Source: Uranotaenia lowii
Taxonomy: Eukaryota; Arthropoda; Insecta; Diptera; Culicidae
Length of the DNA: 64,000 nt
Assembly: GCF_029784155.1 (NCBI RefSeq)
Contig: NC_073693.1
Location: forward strand, 20,310,002-20,374,001
Direction: 5' to 3'
The notes beneath the pieces are model-generated. The model made no database searches and was not told where the DNA came from. It saw only the letters and a program-made list of their open reading frames with translations. Position 1 is the stretch's first letter. Every line of letters starts with the position of its first letter. Position numbers and translations under genes: made by a program. Positions 49,857 to 59,713 of this stretch are shown here, in pieces.

Positions 49857-50883
49857 CTAGTCGTCCCAACTGTTTGATTCCTGTTTGAAAAGTAATTCGT
49901 AAACGGCTGCCGGATTAGCAGCCAGCTGGGCAGCGGTCGGCCCACTAGGACCTCCAGCCCCTCCGCCGGAACTATTGGCGGCAGCAGTTGCTACCGCAAA
50001 TGCTGCCGCGGCCTGTTGTTCGGCATGCAGCTGAGCGAGAGCTTGGTGGTGTTGTTCCAGAGTCAGTGGTGGTGAGGTTCCAATCGTAAACGTGGATGGC
50101 CAATTACTGCTACTGCCGCAGGTCGAGGGCGATGACTTCGACGGAAGTGGTATTTTCCGGTGCATCCGATTATAGTGTTTGATGTAGTTAGAATTGGCTA
50201 TGGCCCCGCTGCTGTCGGCATCCGGTGCTCGAATGTAGATTTTGATTTCCATTCGACAGAAGGGACAGATGACCGAACCCTGAAGTTTTCCGTCCTGCAT
50301 GGATACGTTGATGTTGATGTCCTGTAGCTCGACTTCTTTCGTACCAGCTTCACCGTGGGATGTTAGCCAGGATAGGATGTTTTGCTGGAGTTTGGTTCGA
50401 TAGATTTCGACTAATGCCTCTCCCGATGGGACCGGACGAGCTGGTGGAGACGCATCATCCCGTGAATCGGTACTGGTGGGATTTGGCGGTGTGGGTTTGG
50501 ACACTCTCACAAGGGTGGTGGCTTGGCGGTCTAGTTTTCTTAGCAATTTGGCTGTGAGATCTTCCAGCCCTAGCTGGTTGATTCGTTCCGAGAGGACCCG
50601 AATCAGCCGCCGGTGACCCATCGGTAGTTTGTGTTGGGCAGTAATTTCATCCAGGTCGGATTCACGCATGGCAGATAGCGATAGAAGATTGTCGAATCCA
50701 GTAGTTTTGAGGGCGTCCTTAATTGGTTGGGGTATGTAGCCCAGGGGAGACAGTATTTCCCAGAATACTCTGGTGGCCATGTCATCGTCACCTGTCTGGT
50801 GAAGGTATTTTACCGATAAGTTGAAGATAAATGCAATAAGAACTTGTTTTGATACTTACCATGTCCAGCTTTGATTCAGACAT
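49857..50883 (-). CDS. Unrecognised protein with SAM-like helices and a CCHH-like finger
   Basis: Two exons, 50883-50860 (MSESKLDM) and 50795-49857, with a GT-AG intron, give 320 aa. I do not recognise the gene. Residues about 15-80 (ILSPLGYIPQPIKDALKTTG and SERINQLGLEDLTAKLLRKL) form a helical, SAM-like or death-fold-like unit. Around residue 170-210, CPFCRMEIKIYIRA is followed about 30 residues later by IKHYNRMHRK, so a C-x2-C...H-x4-H zinc site is plausible. The C-terminus is Ala/Gln/Gly-rich, probably disordered, ending NSWDD. The N-terminal exon is chosen because only acceptor ..CACCAG at 50796 keeps the frame; otherwise translation would start at the ATG at 50780. Probably nuclear, by inference. 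Confidence 0.8.
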
Positions 50884-52358
50884 TTTTAATAATTCTACAT
50901 TGACCGGATGAAAATTTTCTTCAAACTTTATGTTGATAGATATCAACTCAAATAGAGTTAAAATCCATCGTTTTTTTTAGTATTCTAAAATGTTACAATA
51001 TATAGCTTAAAACGCTTTCAAATGTTTTAAGAACTTCTAATAAGTGTTACAATCTTTGACCTAATAAGCCGTACTTGGAATTGTATCGTGGAATGTTTAC
51101 ATTTTTGGCAAATTTTTATGATATTGAAAGGGACCGTCCGTTGCATGCGTACCACCTCACTTACAGGGTTGCCAGATGACGGCAGTTTGTTTTTGAATCG
51201 GATTGACCTCGCAGATTGTCTTTGTACTTTCTATACTTTATAACTCAAAACTCTTCTTGATTGCTTTCTAAAGTTCCTCAAGAGAGTCACCTGGGACCTT
51301 TATTCTTTCCTCTCATCATTAACGACTTATGTGTCATCATTGAATCGAAAAAGCTGTTGTATGCCCCTAGTGTGCACACTCGATTGCATCACTAGTCGCA
51401 TTCAATTTGTAAATAAATTGGAACGTTCCTTGTAAGTAGAACTTAACTGACCTTTTATTTTAAATAAAGCAAGCATGTTCTGACAATTTAGTCTATCCAT
51501 GCAAGCATTCTGAAATGAAAATAATATGAAAATAACTAGTTTTCAGGTATTCGCTTATTACTCTGACAATAATAAACTGGAATCATTAAAACATAATGGC
51601 GAAGATGTTCAAGTGGCTTTTTAGGAAATTGACTTTTCCGATTGGCCCAACTAAAGATAGCATGGTAGATGCGGTTATTTTTATTGTCGGTAAAGCGCAG
51701 CTTCCTCAAAAGACGTGGCAGATTGTTATCGGTTTCGGAATTTTAAAAAGCCGAGGCGTTATTCAATCCTTAGATTGTAACCGGGAGGGAAAACATCTAC
51801 TTCCTTCAGCGTATCTAGTACTTTTTACTGTCTTTTGTGACCGCCAGCCATGTCACCAAAGACGTTTTCTTCATCAGCGAGATGATGAAGCTGGATTTAG
51901 TAGCCTCTTAAAACGTTTAAAACATGAATATCAACGACAAGTCAACAGTCGTCATTGACCTTAGAATCTGGTGTTTAGAGTAACGTTCTCTGGCCAAAAC
52001 ATTAAAACGAAGGAGAAGAAGAACTTAGAATAATTTCGGACAGCCAGCTAAAGCTATCTCGGCATATATTTAGAGGTACTGTACACTATAGTTTACACGA
52101 ATTGTAATGTAGAAAAGCCATACTGAAAAATTATACCACATTCCAAGCACTGAGTATTGCATACAAGTTAGCAATACATTGTGTGCAACATACTGTCGAT
52201 TGAAATTTGTAAATAAGCTTATTGGTACGCTTATTTGTAAATAAGCTTATCAGTACAAAAACTCTCGAGTCTTACTCCAGATTGCAAAAGTTTTTTTTCG
52301 ATTGATTAAAGCCAATTGAACCAAATCAAAACTCAAAATCAATCTTCAACAAACCACA
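50884..52358. other. Intergenic DNA with retroelement relic
   Basis: Between the divergent zinc-finger-like gene and HINT3. It holds a reverse-transcriptase fragment (51272-51378). A 120-codon frame at 51596-51958 has no recognisable domain and atypical composition. The promoter of HINT3 must lie near the right end. Confidence 0.45.
51272..51378 (+). pseudogene. Jockey-type reverse transcriptase fragment
   Basis: The frame VPQESHLGPLFFPLIINDLC matches the conserved VPQGSHLGPLLF...INDL block of Jockey reverse transcriptases. The flanks are not readable, so it is a short relic. Confidence 0.7.
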
Positions 52359-52923
52359 ATGACCTCGCCCTCCATTCTGGAGCGTTGCATCTTCTGCAAA
52401 ATCGTCGCCGGCAAGGATCCAAACGCCACCATAGTGTACGAAAACGAACGGCTCAGTATCTTCAAAGATATTCGGCCGGCTGCCGAGCACCACCTGCTAG
52501 CGGTTCCCAAACAGCACATTGACGATGTGCGCGCTCTGACCGGCACCGATAGACCGCTGCGTAGGTTTCCTTTCAATTTTTGATAGGAGGTTTCAATTTT
52601 TTTTCTTTTTTCTATTGAGACAGTAGAGGAAATGAAACGGGAGCTCGAGAACGTACTGAGGGACCAGCACCAGGTGGAGTTGGGACAGGCGCTGTTCGGG
52701 TTCCACATACCGCCGTTTACTACGGTTAAACATCTGCACATGCACGGGATTGCTCCGACTAGTGGGATGGGTTTCATATCCCGAATGATTTTCAAACCTA
52801 ACACCATGTGGTTCAATACGGTAAATGGGGCGTTTGATTAGTAAAAGTGTGGTAAACACAACTTTATTGTTCCAGGCTCAAGCTGTTCTCGATAGACTTC
52901 CAACTGTGCAATCCGAAGGATAA
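52359..52923 (+). CDS. HINT3: Histidine triad nucleotide-binding protein 3
   Basis: Three exons (52359-52560, 52624-52820, 52876-52923) give 148 aa. HINT3 proteins are HIT-superfamily nucleoside phosphoramidase/AMP-lysine hydrolases. Seen: CIFCKIVAGKDPNATIVYEN at the N-terminus, where the CxxC is typical of the HINT3 branch, then IFKDIRPAAEHHLLAVPKQH. The catalytic triad HLHMH is at about residue 104, followed by FISRMIFKPNTMWF. The length fits the family. All splice sites are GT-AG. Tail-to-tail with RMC1. Confidence 0.93.
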
Positions 52924-53188
52924 AGGGCTGAATGAATTGCAGCTCAAATTATTGCGACCTATGTTCAGCTTCACATTTGTGTTTTCTCCCATAAGTAGGT
53001 TCTTGAAAAATTATCAATTTTTGTTCAAATTCTCAATCGATGGTCTAGGAAAAAAAAAGATAAAGTTTTCAAAAGTACTGGTTCATGTGTGAATGTCAGA
53101 TTTTGAGAACTTTTCCCTCAAGCTAATAATTTTGAAATCTCAATCATATTTTGTTAGGCATTTTAACGTTTACCCTCAAGTTTGCTGG

Positions 53189-53218
53189 AAGGGTGCGCAC
53201 GGCACCCTTTCAAATAAA
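53189..53218 (+). terminator. Stem-loop and polyadenylation signal past HINT3
   Basis: AAGGGTGC and GCACCCTT form an 8-bp stem with a 5-nt loop (GCACG). AATAAA follows at 53213-53218, about 290 nt past the HINT3 stop. It may be the HINT3 3' end or the tail of an old SINE. Confidence 0.45.
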
Positions 53219-53475
53219 CGTATTTCAAATCAAATCAAGTTTGCTGATTCAAGAACTAATACCAATTTAAAGTTGCAAACTAAAATTACTAACCCTCAGT
53301 TCAAATTTTGGGTCCTGTTGTAGATTGCTGCCTAATAAAAATGTTGAGACATGTAATATCCACTACGTAAAGAAATATATGCCTTAAATATGGTTTAAAT
53401 AAATCATCTCCTTTATAGCGTATATGAATCATAATTATCGCAGAAATACAACAAACACAGGTTCACTTACCTTAG

Positions 53476-55631
53476 CTACAGACATTGTGAAGTAATCAAA
53501 TTTTGGTAATGTTGCACGTACTCTCCACATTGTTCATCTGCAAATATGAGAAGAAACAAAAAAATTAGTTGAATAAAATTTACGTCAAATCAAAAATGAA
53601 AAATCATACTAACGTTTCAAAAAATCCGGAGACCCCCGAAGTCGAACGTTCTTCGCCTGGAAGAAGCTATACACAGAGTGGAAAATGAGTGGTTCGTTCG
53701 TTTTAAACGCAGCTTCCAGATATTTTCGGGCGGGCAGACTATCGGCCCCATTCGGTAGCTGCTCCTTAGCCATGCGGAGCGCTTCAATGACCTGACCCTT
53801 CTCAAGCAGCACTTCCAGGATAATTTCGTGGGCATTCAGCCGGGCAAGCATGTCCAGGGCCATCTGCGCTATCGATGGATCCGAGTTGGATAGCGACAGC
53901 AGAAAGCAAGCTAGCGGTTTGGATTCATTTAGGGCGGAATACTTCAGCAACTGTTCCAGGGTGACGAACTGCTTGTGTTTTACAAGATCGATCACTATCT
54001 GTTTGCTCAGCTCGTGGCTTGGCGTTATTCCGTGCCGGGCTAGGGAATGTAGATAGAGCAGCAAAATTTTGCCAAGTTGTTCGTATTCGCTCATGGTGGC
54101 AAATACTACCGTATACATGTCCGATTGATCGATTATAACCCGGGGTGTTGAGATGGTTTTTTGCGGCTGAGACTTGATGGTGAGTGCCAATAGAGCCATC
54201 TGACTTTGCAATTCACTGTCCAAGACGGTCTTGTACAGTGAGTTAAGTTTGTTGAAGATGCTTTCTATTATTGGTAGCATCGTTCCGCTGTAGTTGGTTG
54301 TCATCATTTCTTTGACTACATTCAGCAGAACAGATTTGCCTTCGGTGCGTTGAAGAAGAAATTCCACCAAACGAAGCCGATCCGTGATCAATGTGCATAG
54401 AGTAGTCAGCTTCAATTGAACATACCACAGACATCCCAATTTAGCATCGATCACTATGTTCGGTTGAAAAAGGACCCAATGCTGGGAATCTTAAAACAGG
54501 TTTAAAAAAGTTAAAATAATTCGAAATATATTAAATTAACAACATCAACTTACAAAGATCACAATTCATCGTCTGGCCATCGAGAGAAATGCTTGGAACT
54601 TCCAACGAAAACGGTTTGATGGTCTTGGCTGGGATTATCGGTTGATGAATGATGGCCCCCGAACCCGGTTCTGTCTCCACTCCCCCGAGCGCAATATCGA
54701 ACAGCATCGAGGTGGCCGTAGCTTGATGATGAACTGCTATAACATCATCGACGATGTTCATAGCAAACCGTCCATTTTGACCTAGTCGCAGAATGTGCGA
54801 TTTCCTAGGGGCCAGCCCAGGACCGTTCAACAAATAGATCACAACTTCAAACTGTCGGTTTTGAAGCTGCTTCAGAATCATTATCGCATTCGTTCCATGG
54901 AGCTGAGCCAAAGTTACATCCCGACCCGAGCAACTCTGCCCGGTTCCCAGCTCTAATCGAGGAAGCTTGGTAATAGTCGAAGCTTTCAGTAGAATCGGTG
55001 TCAAAATCGTGCCCATGTTCGCCGATAGTAGTGCAAAATTCGAGGTCGGACAAAAGCTGAACCAGTTTACGGTCATGTTGAGAGATTTTACCGACTTGAG
55101 TGATTTTTTGTCCAAATTGAGCAAGTGGATTTCCACTCCGGCATTGGAAATCAGCGCCACCTGTCTTTCCTGAACCCAAACAAACCCGTAGATGCTGTTT
55201 TTCCCATGATGGATGAACATATCCTGCACCAGTGGCTGAAGCTGTTGCGTTACTCCCCCGGTGGTGAACGGCACAAACTCGACGGACGTTTCGTTCCGCT
55301 GAATGGCCAAAATCTGATTGTCCGGGGAGAATTTTATCGACCGAATCGTACCACGGTCCTCCATGCAGAAGGATATGTTTTGGGCATCAGTCGCACTCTT
55401 GACCACAATGCCGGTGGCTCCTCCGGAACGGACCGCAAAAACCTGATAAAAGAGAAAAAATGGAAGCTACATCGATCCAAGGTTTGTGAATCACGTAAGC
55501 TAGCTTACCTGCTGTTTGGCATCGTCGAAGAATACATTCGTCAACTGGCTGACGGCGTCGAATCGAATTGGATCCGGCGATAGTTCCAGATAGTAGTGCT
55601 GTAGATCGGTCGCCGCAGCCGTCCTGTCCAT
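53476..55631 (-). CDS. RMC1: Regulator of MON1-CCZ1 complex (RMC1/Bulli)
   Basis: Four exons (55631-55509, 55442-54554, 54489-53614, 53537-53476) join in frame to 649 aa; human RMC1 is about the same size. RMC1 (C18orf8; Drosophila Bulli) is the third subunit of the metazoan Mon1-Ccz1 exchange factor, which activates Rab7 on late endosomes and autophagosomes. Seen: the N-terminal LELSPDPIRFDAVSQLTNVF and QVFAVRSGGATGIVVKSATD, highly conserved and at the start of a WD40-like propeller. The C-terminal Mic1 domain is alpha-helical (EYEQLGKILLLYLHSLARHG, SVYSFFQAKNVRLRGSPDF). The last exon was found by continuing past a false stop at the intron; it encodes EQCGEYVQHYQNLI and supplies the real TAG at 53478-53476. 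Confidence 0.93.
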
Positions 55632-56039
55632 CTTAGTGATGCGTAGTAGAAACTGAACTTTTGTGGCTTATCTTTTTACAGTTCTTTCATGTTTATTTTT
55701 CCGATCAGTCAGAACGAGCGATTAGAATGAAAACATGCAGAAACCGCACAGAATCGTATAATGCCACGCTAGAATATTTTTATTCCGAAATGATTACAAT
55801 TAAGGCAATCGTTTACTCATTTATGGGTTTACTCAAACTTAATACCGTATGTGTTTATTCCTGGTGTTGACCTAGATTTGCACGGGTGCACCACTATCGG
55901 CGCGTTCGTTAATTGATTGTTTTGGGTGATGCAATCGATCAATTTTTTCGGTAGATGAAAAATCACTTTACAATACTTTTGCATACGCCTGTTTCGCCAG
56001 GATCGATAAAAAAATCACTTTGATAGAAGCGGCTGCGGC
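55632..56039. other. 5' flank of RMC1
   Basis: Expected promoter and 5'UTR of RMC1. AAAAATCACTTT occurs twice (about 55959 and 56011). No gene seen. Confidence 0.4.
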
Positions 56040-56535
56040 TAGGCTTCGCCCCCACGAGTTTCTAGGTCTGCCTCTTCTCCGATGTCCTTCTGGATTCCAT
56101 TCAAGCGCCTTTCTGCAAATCTCATTCTCATCTTTTCGCAACATGTGCCCAATCCATCTACTTACGTTCCCGAATCTCGATTTCTAGCGCTCTGATGACA
56201 CCGGCGATGTAGTTCTTAATTTGAGATCCAGTTGCCAGGCCACCAAGCGCGGATGATATTCCGCAGGCAGCGGTTTACAAATACTTGCAGTCTTCGCGTC
56301 GTTACCGCATACGTGTACCAAGTTTCGCACCCGTACAGCAATACGGATTTGACGTTTGAGATAAAGATTCGAATTTTCATCCGTATAGATATTTGACGTG
56401 AGTTGCGGAGACTCGCAAACGCAAATCAGGCTTTTCTGATCCGGGTTTCTATGTCTTTCTCGGTACCACCATCAGGAGTTATCTGGCTACCGAGATACTG
56501 GAAGCACTCCACTTTCTCAACTTGTTGCCCAGCTG
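56040..56535 (-). pseudogene. Non-LTR retrotransposon 3' fragment
   Basis: Second copy of the LINE at 26121-26830. The minus strand reads VLLYGCETW and VFVNRCLRNIIRAWWPGNWI, typical of the C-terminal region of insect endonuclease-reverse transcriptase elements. Frameshifted and truncated. Confidence 0.75.
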
Positions 56536-56540
56536 TAGCG

Positions 56541-57440
56541 AGTGAGACCCTCGAATTATAAGTGGCGCAATTTGTGGCCCAGAAAAAGAAAAGGCTTAAA
56601 CTTCCGGCCTAATGCCGGGCACCCTATCGTGAGACAAATTGCGTGTCACTCACCTTCTAATTTCAGCAGCAGCAGCTGGCATCGTGGTGATATTCGCGCT
56701 ACCAGACATCACGTGAGCGCGGCACCTCCTCCGAGTTTCGCAATTTCTTCGCACGCTGCCCTGGCTCTCTCTTCCTCCGCGTTGCTTGCACGATGAAATC
56801 TCGATTCCGTCGCTACCGACGGTTCCTTTGACCTCACGCACGATCGGAGAAGTTCCCTTGGCGAGGTCAAGCCCTCTCTCTTCCGTTGAATATTGCCGAC
56901 CTCTTTCCGGAACATGCACTAAGGAAGAACATTCGACGTGATTTTGGGCAAGTGCTTCGCTTTCCGGGAGCTAAAATTTCCTCGGCTCTCGAGAAATCGG
57001 TGCTCTGCAACGGGGCTTATTCGGGAAATAAGATGGTGCACACGAGGTGAGGATTCTTCCCTATTCCCCCAAAACGTGTTTCCCTGTTTCCTCGTCTCCG
57101 ACACGGATCGCGGGCTCACTTTCGTTGCTTAATTGAGCTGGTCACACCGGGCTTAGCACTATCCCGGATGAACTGCCGTTTTCTTCGATTTTCCCGGCCA
57201 ATCGACGGAAAATCCACTAACGCCGGTACTTTTTCTTCCCGCACCAGTAAAACTCGATTCAGCCGCGCGACGTCAGCACACCTTCCCGCGTCGAGAAGAG
57301 AAACCGAACCGAAAGCCGTTTTTCTGCCGCGTGGCCTCCTTTCCTTTTTTGACGTTTTCCCTCGGTTGTCATTCATACACGCTCGAACGCATTTCATTAA
57401 TTTAGGGTGCTTAAGCCATATCATACTCAATTTTGATAAA
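56541..57440. other. Unassigned GC-richer segment, probably mobile-element derived
   Basis: Starts right at the edge of the LINE copy. Minus-strand frames such as TESRFHRASNAEEERARAAC and MSGSANITTMPAAAAEIRR look like the start of a retroelement Gag but are short. No LTR pair seen. Possibly a solo regulatory end of another LTR element. Confidence 0.35.
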
Positions 57441-57469
57441 CACGTTACACAACACTACCACAAGAGAGG

Positions 57470-57510
57470 AGTTTCTTGTGAGCTGAAGCGAAGCAAGCTC
57501 ACAAGAAACT
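57470..57510. repeat. Perfect 15-bp stem-loop
   Basis: AGTTTCTTGTGAGCT (57470-57484) pairs exactly with AGCTCACAAGAAACT (57496-57510) over an 11-nt loop. It lies where the outer end of the presumed 3' LTR of Gypsy element 2 should be. Confidence 0.8.
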
Positions 57511-58007
57511 CAAAATTCTGTTCAAACCAGGAACGACATAGAGACTATTCAGATCGAGATGTTTATCCTCAAGTATATCTTGAGCGGTACGACGAAGCTA
57601 AACTTCAACAAAACTAACACACATGAGCCTACAGCTCACCAGATCGGTTGATCCTTAACGTCCACGAAGCCACAAATACATAACGACAATCCATGTTGCC
57701 AGAAGTGATCAGTAAACCAGCCAAGCTGGCGAAGTCGTCTCTATGCCGCCCTAACCACTCTACTACCAAACAGTCTTGTGGTAAACATTCAAACGAAATC
57801 TAGTTTGGTTCAATTGACTAACCAAGAGATCTCACAAAAGGAACTGCAAGATACAAAGAACAGATTATTAGCTCAATAATAATGAGGCATGTCTATGTCG
57901 GTATTCCTCGGGAAAGGGTGGATTTAGCACCCAAATTGTCATGAGTCCAGATGGAAGTTTTACCGCGCTTCCAATTCGCGTTGCTTTTGAAGGGAAGTGT
58001 CATGACA
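57478..58007 (-). repeat. Presumed 3' LTR of Gypsy element 2
   Basis: On the minus strand a polypurine tract, GTAGGGGGT (58016-58008), is followed at once by TGTCATGACAC, the expected start of an LTR. The far end is a guess, because the 5' LTR lies outside the window and no comparison is possible. Confidence 0.45.
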
Positions 58008-58600
58008 ACCCCCTACAACCGAAGACTATCCTCAAAACCCCATGCCTCAAATTTTAATTCACTACCATAGAAATACTAATCAATACTATGCTCCTTATCA
58101 TTATGCTCTAATTCTAGACTAAGATAGATCAACATGAGATTATGCTGAAGTTGTTTAATTGTCGATAGCTGTATGGTTTCTTATTATTTTAATCGTTCTC
58201 GTTTATGGTGCTTGTGCTAAGTCGCAGACGAGGTTTTTTGACTGTTCTGTGTCCTCTAGTCTTACGTGCTGCACAGTTTGTTGTTGCTGCAACCTTGTGG
58301 ATTGCTGCGATGGTTCTACATAGCTCGGTAAACGACTGTATGAGTGCGTCCTGTACGAAGTTTCACAGCCTACACTGAAGTCGATATGGCGGTAGCGGCC
58401 GTCATAAAGTCTACCCCTCACAACTTGCAATGCAGTGCTGTATTATTTGGAGTGTCATTTTCGGGAAGTACCTGCGTTGTTTTGCTCCTTGACTGATGGC
58501 TTTGCTTCTCCGGTTTCTGTCCTGGTAGGGCGAAGTGAAGCGTTCTTGACTTAACGCATTCGGGTAATGTTGAGTTCGGTATGTCGTTGCATCGGTAATT

Positions 58601-58868
58601 GTCACCTTCGGAGTTGTCGCATTCGGGAAGTTTCGCATTCGGGAGTTGTCGCATTCAGGTGTTGTCGTATTCGAGATTTGTCGCATTCGGGAGCTGTCGC
58701 ATTCAGAAGTTGACGTATTCGGGATTTGTCGCGTTCGGGTGTTGACGTATTCGGGATTTGTCGCATTCGGGAGTTGTCGCATTCAGGTGTTGTCGTATTC
58801 GGGATTTGTCGCATTCGGGAGTTGTCGCATTCAGGTGTTGTCGTATTCGTGATTTGTCGCATTCGGGT
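58601..58868. repeat. Minisatellite, 16-bp unit in 48-bp higher-order repeats
   Basis: Unit about GTTGTCGCATTCGGGA, with three variants arranged in a 48-bp period (clear from 58747 to 58860). On the minus strand a frame stays open through the array and repeats a 16-residue peptide of the type RMRQIPNTTTPECDNS. Lies in the 3' internal region of Gypsy element 2. Confidence 0.88.
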
Positions 58869-59110
58869 ACTGCTGTCATAATCGGACGTGTTGTCGAATG
58901 GGGCGTTTCGTCCTATCCGGGGTTTGATACCTGCGTCTGCTGGCTGCATGTTGTTCAGTGATGAGTATTCTCCGTAGTTTCTATTCCACGTCTTGCTGCC
59001 TTGTGCCGTTGGTGGTGTCAAGGGTTTTCACTTTTCACTAGGACTGCGGAGCTTCTTCACGATTATGCTTGGCATTCCAGCAATGACTGTTTCTCCGATG
59101 AGTATGAGAG

Positions 59111-59702
59111 GCGAGGTTTCTAGAGTGGGATGTTGGTCCGTCAGCCATCATCATTTCGTGTTTGGGTGGCGTTTACTGGTCGTGGTCTACAACATGAAGT
59201 CTGCTTACATAGCTTGAATGTGTTCCTCCCGGTCGTTCTTTGTGGTTTTGGTGTCCTGACAATCGTTTCAATTGCAGCGACATGGTATGCAGCGCCTGGC
59301 TACGGTGACTCACCAGTGCTACTATCCCCAGCGCGATTACGCTGCTTGTGAATGACAGGATTGCTTTCAGGACACTGAGTGGCGGCAATCCCACGCAAGG
59401 TTGCCGGCCCTCCCCAAATTCTGACGAACTGCATGGCGGAGTTCTCAGAGTCTGTACAGCTGACGCTGGTCCCACGCAAGGCCGTTGTCTCCTTCATGAA
59501 CGCCTACTTCTTCGTATTCGTCGGTGTACTAGCGACGAGTTCCGTTGTGTTCCGTTGAGTTATTCGGATGGAAGAATTTCTGCCTAATTTCTCCGATTTG
59601 TTGGGGCGAGGTTTCAAAATGATGTTGGTCCTTCAGCCTTCTCCATTTCGTGTTTTCTGCTCAAGTTGAGTTTGTGGTTAGCGTTGCTGCTTACATAGCT
59701 TT
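59111..59702. repeat. Diverged direct repeat in the 3' region of Gypsy element 2
   Basis: A segment of about 105 bp at 59111-59217 (starting GCGAGGTTTC, with ATGTTGGTCC and ending GCTTACATAGCTT) recurs at 59606-59702 with substitutions and indels. The right copy abuts the pol stop. Confidence 0.7.
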
Positions 59703-59713
59703 CAAATGGAAGC

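Noticed and set aside
51596..51958. A 120-codon plus-strand frame
   Set aside because: No recognisable domain, no splice partners, and it lies in DNA with retroelement debris; not enough to call a gene.
56541..57440. Possible BEL/Pao or other LTR element start
   Set aside because: Gag-like short frames only; no LTR pair, protease or reverse transcriptase was seen.
58601..58868. CRISPR-like array
   Set aside because: Units are contiguous and variant, without unique spacers, and the genome is eukaryotic.
58602..59021. 139-codon minus-strand frame as a host gene
   Set aside because: Mostly minisatellite, inside the 3' region of a Gypsy element; kept only as a repeat and a finding.
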